NCBI GenBank assembly: GCA_963665045.2
Contig: CAXXJQ010000003.1
Coordinates: 1,240,001-1,304,000, forward strand
Source of the DNA: JAFGRU01 sp016934985
Lineage (GTDB): Bacteria; Desulfobacterota; Desulfuromonadia; Desulfuromonadales; JAAYDE01
DNA: 64,000 nucleotides
Direction: 5' to 3'
The translations under genes and the position numbers were made by a program. Positions 60,449 to 64,000 of this stretch are shown in pieces (the stretch's first letter is position 1; each line of letters starts with the position of its first letter). The notes beneath the pieces were generated by a model that searched no databases, had not been told where the DNA came from, and was given only the letters and a program-made list of their open reading frames with translations.

Positions 60449-62413
60449 ATGAACCCGTTGTTCTTTTCTCTTCTTTGCATTGTTTTGGGTGGACCCCTCG
60501 CCCTTCTTTTCCATAACAATTCCAAGTTTGGCAAGCTCTTGCCGGTTATGGCCATCTCAGGCGGCAGCCTTGGCGGCCTGGTGACGGCCCTGCAGCAGTT
60601 CACCGCGCCTCAGCCCCCAACAGCGGAGTTTTTGTGGCTCGACTGGTTCCCTCTTGCTTTCCGGCTGGACCCCCTTTCGGCCTTTTTTCTTGTCCCGGTT
60701 TTCGGCATCGCCCTGTTAGCAGCCATCTACAGCTTTGACTATCTCGACAATCCGGCAAAAGGCCTTCGTACGGCAGCCAACTATTTCTTTTTCAGCCTTC
60801 TCATCGCAGCCATGGGCCTGGTTGTCTGTGCCGACAACATACTGGCCCTGGCCCTCGCATGGGAACTGATGTCCATCGCTTCCTGTTTTCTGGTTCTCTA
60901 TGATTATGAGTTGAAAGAAAACCGCCAGGCGGCCTATATCTTCTTTATCTTCACCCAGGCCGGCGCCATGTTTCTGTTTGCCGCTTTCGGCCTTCTCTAT
61001 GCCCAGACGGGCAGCGTCAGCCTGGCAGCAGCGGCTGGTTTGTCTGACGGCTTGAAACTCACCTTCTTTCTTTTATGTTTCATCGGCTTCGGCTCCAAGG
61101 CGGGCATATTCCCGCTACACATCTGGCTTCCCCATGCCCACTCCGCCGCACCCAGCCATATCTCAGCCTTTATGTCCGGTGTCATGATCAAGATGGGCAT
61201 TTACGGAATTGTCCGTTTCTATTTCCTCCTCAATGTCGAGAGTGTCGTTTACGGCCAGATCGTTCTTTTTGCCGGTATCATTTCAGGTGTTTTGGGAATT
61301 ATTTATGCTGCGGGCCAGAACCATATCAAAAGAATGCTGGCCTATTCCAGTATTGAAAATATCGGCATTATTCTGATCGGTATGGGCATGGGTATGCTTG
61401 GTGCTGCCGCTGGCAAAAAGGAGCTCGCCTTCTGGTGTTTCACGGGGGCCTTGCTCCATGTTCTCAACCATGCAATCTTCAAAAGCCTGCTTTTTATGGG
61501 GGCCGGGTCCGTCATCCATGGCACAGGCACTGCGGCAATCGACCGCCTGGGAGGCCTGATGAAGGGAATGAAATTTACCGGAATCGCGTTTTTAACCGGC
61601 GCCCTGTCTATTTGTGCTTTACCGCCCTTCAACGGTTTTGTCAGTGAATTTCTGATCTACAGTGGTGCCTTTTCCGGCAGCTCTTTTGAAGGCTGGGATT
61701 TTATTTTAGCCGCCCTGGCTATTGTTTCCCTGGCCGTTATCGGTGGTCTGGCGCTCCTTTGTTTCACCAAGGCGGTGGGCACGGTTTTTCTAGGTGAACC
61801 ACGCACCGTTCAAGCAGAAAAGGTTCACGAATGTGGCAGATGCATGCGCCTTTCCATGACGCTGCTAGCCTGTTTCTGCCTTGTTATCGGCCTCTTTCCT
61901 GCCATTGTTGTCGAACCTCTGGCCGCAGTAACCGGCGCACTCCTGAAAACCAACGATATCCCTATGGGCGATCTCTTGGCCTTTTGTCACAACATTACTT
62001 TGGGAGCCATCCTGTTTTTGGGTTTAACGATAGTGCTCATGATTCTTCGCAGTTGGCTCTATCGCGGCAAGCAGGTCGATGCCGCACCCACCTGGGGATG
62101 CGGTTTTACCCGCGCTACTCCGCGCATCCAATACACCGGGACCTCTTTCGCTGCTCCGGCACTGGAATTTTTTGGTCCCGTCGCTCCGCTTAGCGAGGAG
62201 TACACCGGCCTTGATGGACCTTTTCCAAAGCCTTCATCCTATCAATCGAAGCCCCAGGACCTGGCCGAGGAAACAGCCACCACCGGGGTGGCTCTTCCCA
62301 TTTTCCGGGCTCTTAAGCGTTTACGCTGGATTCAGCATGGTAATATCCAGCTTTATATCGCCTATATCGTTGTGGCCATCATCCTCTCAATTTTAATAAC
62401 TTTTTTAGTATAA
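60449..62413 (+). CDS. hyfB: HyfB-like membrane antiporter subunit of a group 4 hydrogenase or related complex
   Basis: A 654-residue membrane protein with about sixteen spans, of the NuoL/NuoM/MrpA family in its HyfB/HycC branch. Signatures include WELMSIASCFLVLYDY, the proton-channel Lys region GFGSKAGIFPLHIWLPHAHSAAPSHISAFMSG, and HNHIKRMLAYSSIENIGII. It would couple electron transfer to ion translocation. It is the first gene of a cluster continuing off the window. Ehr-type complexes of Geobacteraceae look similar. A small GCAGGC/GCCTGC hairpin lies in its leader. Confidence 0.88.
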   Translation: MNPLFFSLLCIVLGGPLALLFHNNSKFGKLLPVMAISGGSLGGLVTALQQFTAPQPPTAEFLWLDWFPLAFRLDPLSAFFLVPVFGIALLAAIYSFDYLDNPAKGLRTAANYFFFSLLIAAMGLVVCADNILALALAWELMSIASCFLVLYDYELKENRQAAYIFFIFTQAGAMFLFAAFGLLYAQTGSVSLAAAAGLSDGLKLTFFLLCFIGFGSKAGIFPLHIWLPHAHSAAPSHISAFMSGVMIKMGIYGIVRFYFLLNVESVVYGQIVLFAGIISGVLGIIYAAGQNHIKRMLAYSSIENIGIILIGMGMGMLGAAAGKKELAFWCFTGALLHVLNHAIFKSLLFMGAGSVIHGTGTAAIDRLGGLMKGMKFTGIAFLTGALSICALPPFNGFVSEFLIYSGAFSGSSFEGWDFILAALAIVSLAVIGGLALLCFTKAVGTVFLGEPRTVQAEKVHECGRCMRLSMTLLACFCLVIGLFPAIVVEPLAAVTGALLKTNDIPMGDLLAFCHNITLGAILFLGLTIVLMILRSWLYRGKQVDAAPTWGCGFTRATPRIQYTGTSFAAPALEFFGPVAPLSEEYTGLDGPFPKPSSYQSKPQDLAEETATTGVALPIFRALKRLRWIQHGNIQLYIAYIVVAIILSILITFLV

Positions 62414-62417
62414 CCAC

Positions 62418-63335
62418 ATGCAAACAGTCATTCTTATTATCATATCGCTTCTTATTATCCCGGTCCTGGCCGCGTTTATCAAAAAGGTCAAAGCTCTTTT
62501 AACCGGCAAACAGGGGCCGCCTCTGCTGATCAAGTACTACACCCTGGTTAAGCTGTTCGCCAAAGGTTCGGTCTACAGTACCTCCACCACCTTTATCTTC
62601 CGCTTCATGCCCGTCGTTGCCCTTGCAGCCCCGCTTATGGCCCTCCTTTTCCTTCCTCTGGCCGGCGCCCCGGCCCTCCTGTTCTTTGCCGGGGATGCCA
62701 TCCTGATCTTTTATCTCCTGGGTCTGGCCCGTTTTTTTACTGTCTGTGCTGCTCTTGACACCGCCTCCCCCTTTGAGGGAATGGGCGCTTCACGGGAAGC
62801 TTTTTTCTCGGTTCTGAGCGAAGCCACCCTGTTTATGGTCCTGGTGCTCTTTTACCGCATTAACGGCTCCTTGTCCTTTTCTTCCTACTTCCAGGGTAAC
62901 AATCCCATCAATCTTTGGAGTGCGGAAGGGACTCTTCTCCTTCTCGTTGTTGCCGCCCTCTTCATGGTCCTTCTTGCGGAGAACGCCCGCGTCCCGGTTG
63001 ACGACCCGGCAACCCACCTCGAACTGACCATGATCCATGAGGTCATGATTCTCGATCACAGCGGTCCCGACCTGGCTCTCATCGAATTGGGCGCCTGGAC
63101 CAAACTTTACTTCTACGCTGCCTTTATCGCCAACATAATGACACCGATCTATCCAGGCAAGCCATGGGCAACGGCGCTGGTCTTTCTGCTCATCATCGTT
63201 TTCATCTATTTCGCCGTCGGTTTGGTCGAGTCCATTACGGCCCGATCGAAAATGAACCTGGTTCCCAAATTCATTCTGACCTCCTTTTCCTTTGCCTTTT
63301 TCGCCACCATCCTGACCATGGAGTTGACCCGATGA
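62418..63335 (+). CDS. hyfC: HyfC-like membrane subunit (NuoH family)
   Basis: A 305-residue membrane protein with eight spans, related to NuoH/HycD/EchB. It has KQGPPLLIKYYTLVKLF, ENARVPVDDPATHLELTMIHE (conserved acidic loop), and a typical NuoH C-terminus. It connects the soluble hydrogenase-like module to the ion pump. It starts 4 bases after hyfB, and overlaps hyfE as ATGA. Confidence 0.92.
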   Translation: MQTVILIIISLLIIPVLAAFIKKVKALLTGKQGPPLLIKYYTLVKLFAKGSVYSTSTTFIFRFMPVVALAAPLMALLFLPLAGAPALLFFAGDAILIFYLLGLARFFTVCAALDTASPFEGMGASREAFFSVLSEATLFMVLVLFYRINGSLSFSSYFQGNNPINLWSAEGTLLLLVVAALFMVLLAENARVPVDDPATHLELTMIHEVMILDHSGPDLALIELGAWTKLYFYAAFIANIMTPIYPGKPWATALVFLLIIVFIYFAVGLVESITARSKMNLVPKFILTSFSFAFFATILTMELTR

Positions 63336-63985
63336 TACCCTTGGTTGATTCCCTGTTGGCATTGGTTTTTCTGACAGTCCTTTTTTCCCTGAACTGCCAT
63401 CGCCTTCTAGGCCTTATCCGGATTATGGCCATTCAGGGCATTATCGTTTCGCTGATTCCGTTTCTTCTGGAAAAGCCTGAGGGCACGCTTCTGGTCAATG
63501 TCGGAGTTTTGCTGGTCATTGTTATCGTCAAAGGTCTGATCATTCCCGGGATGCTGCTGTTCGCCATCCGCAAGGTTCAGATCCGCAAGGAAGTGGAACC
63601 GATCATCAGCTATAACGCTTCTATTTTTATCGGCTTGCTGGTCATTTACGTATCCGTTCTCATTAGTGGCAGGATGCATCTCACCGCGCTGAGCAGCTAC
63701 CCCCTTCTGCTGCCGGCCGCTTTCACCGCCCTTGCGGCCGGTCTTTTCCTTCTCATGGCACGCCGCAAGGCTATCACTCAAATCATTGGCTACCTGATGA
63801 TGGAAAATGGCATATACCTGGCTGGCGCCGTGCTGGCCAAGCACGCTCGCACCCAGCATATCGTGGAGTTCGGCATTCTCCTCGACCTTCTCGTCGGCGT
63901 CATGATCATGGGGATCATCCTCCACCGCATCAATCATTCCTATGACGATGCGGACACCACATTTCTGGAGCAACTGAAAGACTGA
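63332..63985 (+). CDS. hyfE: HyfE-like membrane subunit
   Basis: A 217-residue membrane protein with six to seven spans. The C-terminal part, ITQIIGYLMMENGIYLAGAVL, resembles NuoK, as in HyfE. The ATG at 63332 overlaps the hyfC stop in ATGA, so the longer upstream reading is not used. The rest of the cluster (hyfF, large and small subunits) must lie beyond the window, which ends 15 bases later. Confidence 0.9.
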   Translation: MIPLVDSLLALVFLTVLFSLNCHRLLGLIRIMAIQGIIVSLIPFLLEKPEGTLLVNVGVLLVIVIVKGLIIPGMLLFAIRKVQIRKEVEPIISYNASIFIGLLVIYVSVLISGRMHLTALSSYPLLLPAAFTALAAGLFLLMARRKAITQIIGYLMMENGIYLAGAVLAKHARTQHIVEFGILLDLLVGVMIMGIILHRINHSYDDADTTFLEQLKD

Positions 63986-64000
63986 TAAAAACCAATTTTT

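Overview
This window reads as a chromosomal core region of a Gram-negative anaerobe of the Desulfuromonadales/Geobacterales type (Desulfobacterota). The evidence is the combination of malate dehydrogenase next to a four-subunit 2-oxoglutarate:ferredoxin oxidoreductase (mdh-korDABC), desulfoferrodoxin (superoxide reductase), a stand-alone TrpB2, outer-membrane and lipid A genes (FadL family, LpxL family), two PII proteins, several c-di-GMP proteins, and the start of a Hyf/Ehr-type membrane complex. No prophage, insertion sequence or CRISPR array was seen. The taxonomic call is inference from gene content only.

Layout. 1-6.1 kb: end of a ComEC-type DNA uptake protein, a receiver-GGDEF regulator, hisS, aspS (with residues typical of non-discriminating AspRS) and a LysM lipoprotein. 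6.1-10.4 kb: a 440-bp structured leader with tandem promoter candidates, then mdh and korDABC (TCA cycle and reductive carboxylation). 10.6-15.7 kb, mostly minus strand: fructose-1,6-bisphosphatase, two small unknown proteins around a shared terminator, TrpB2, a CysZ/EI24 membrane protein and an RlmN-like radical SAM enzyme that lacks the usual N-terminal domain. 15.8-18.2 kb: glnK-amt operon and a 6S RNA gene with its own promoter and terminator. 18.3-26.4 kb: TraB family protein, L,D-transpeptidase, sulfite/nitrite reductase, succinate-semialdehyde dehydrogenase, rhomboid protease and nicotinate phosphoribosyltransferase.

26.4-39 kb: a conserved structured element (copy A), an LpxL-type acyltransferase, tRNA-Arg(CCU), then minus-strand runs pcm-yqaA-nlpD-rpoS and thrS-infC-rpmI-rplT-pheS-pheT-ihfA-merR, preceded by tRNA-Val(GAC). 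infC appears to use an ATA start codon. 39-48.6 kb: FadL-type porin, a small protein, exbB-exbD-ROK kinase operon, HIT protein, thrC, the glnB-glnA operon behind a sigma-54 type promoter, Nudix hydrolase and a DUF2148 protein. 49.2-64 kb: a HEAT-repeat protein and an HD-GYP protein that share an N-terminal module, a YkoF-like protein, desulfoferrodoxin preceded by copy B of the structured element, DUF3135, a second receiver-GGDEF protein, thiol peroxidase, a second HIT protein, DUF190-CrcB, an NDH-2-like flavoprotein, an alpha/beta hydrolase, and hyfB-hyfC-hyfE-like genes running off the end.

How it fits together: central anaerobic carbon metabolism, nitrogen assimilation with two separately controlled PII proteins, translation factors, stress and stationary-phase regulation (rpoS, 6S RNA, superoxide reductase, Tpx), and c-di-GMP signalling. 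The most novel-looking signal is a pair of roughly 120-130 nt elements at 26434-26566 (plus) and 53440-53560 (minus). They share a long-range stem and five GGA motifs, and look like either CsrA-type sequestering RNAs or a family of structured leader/repeat elements.
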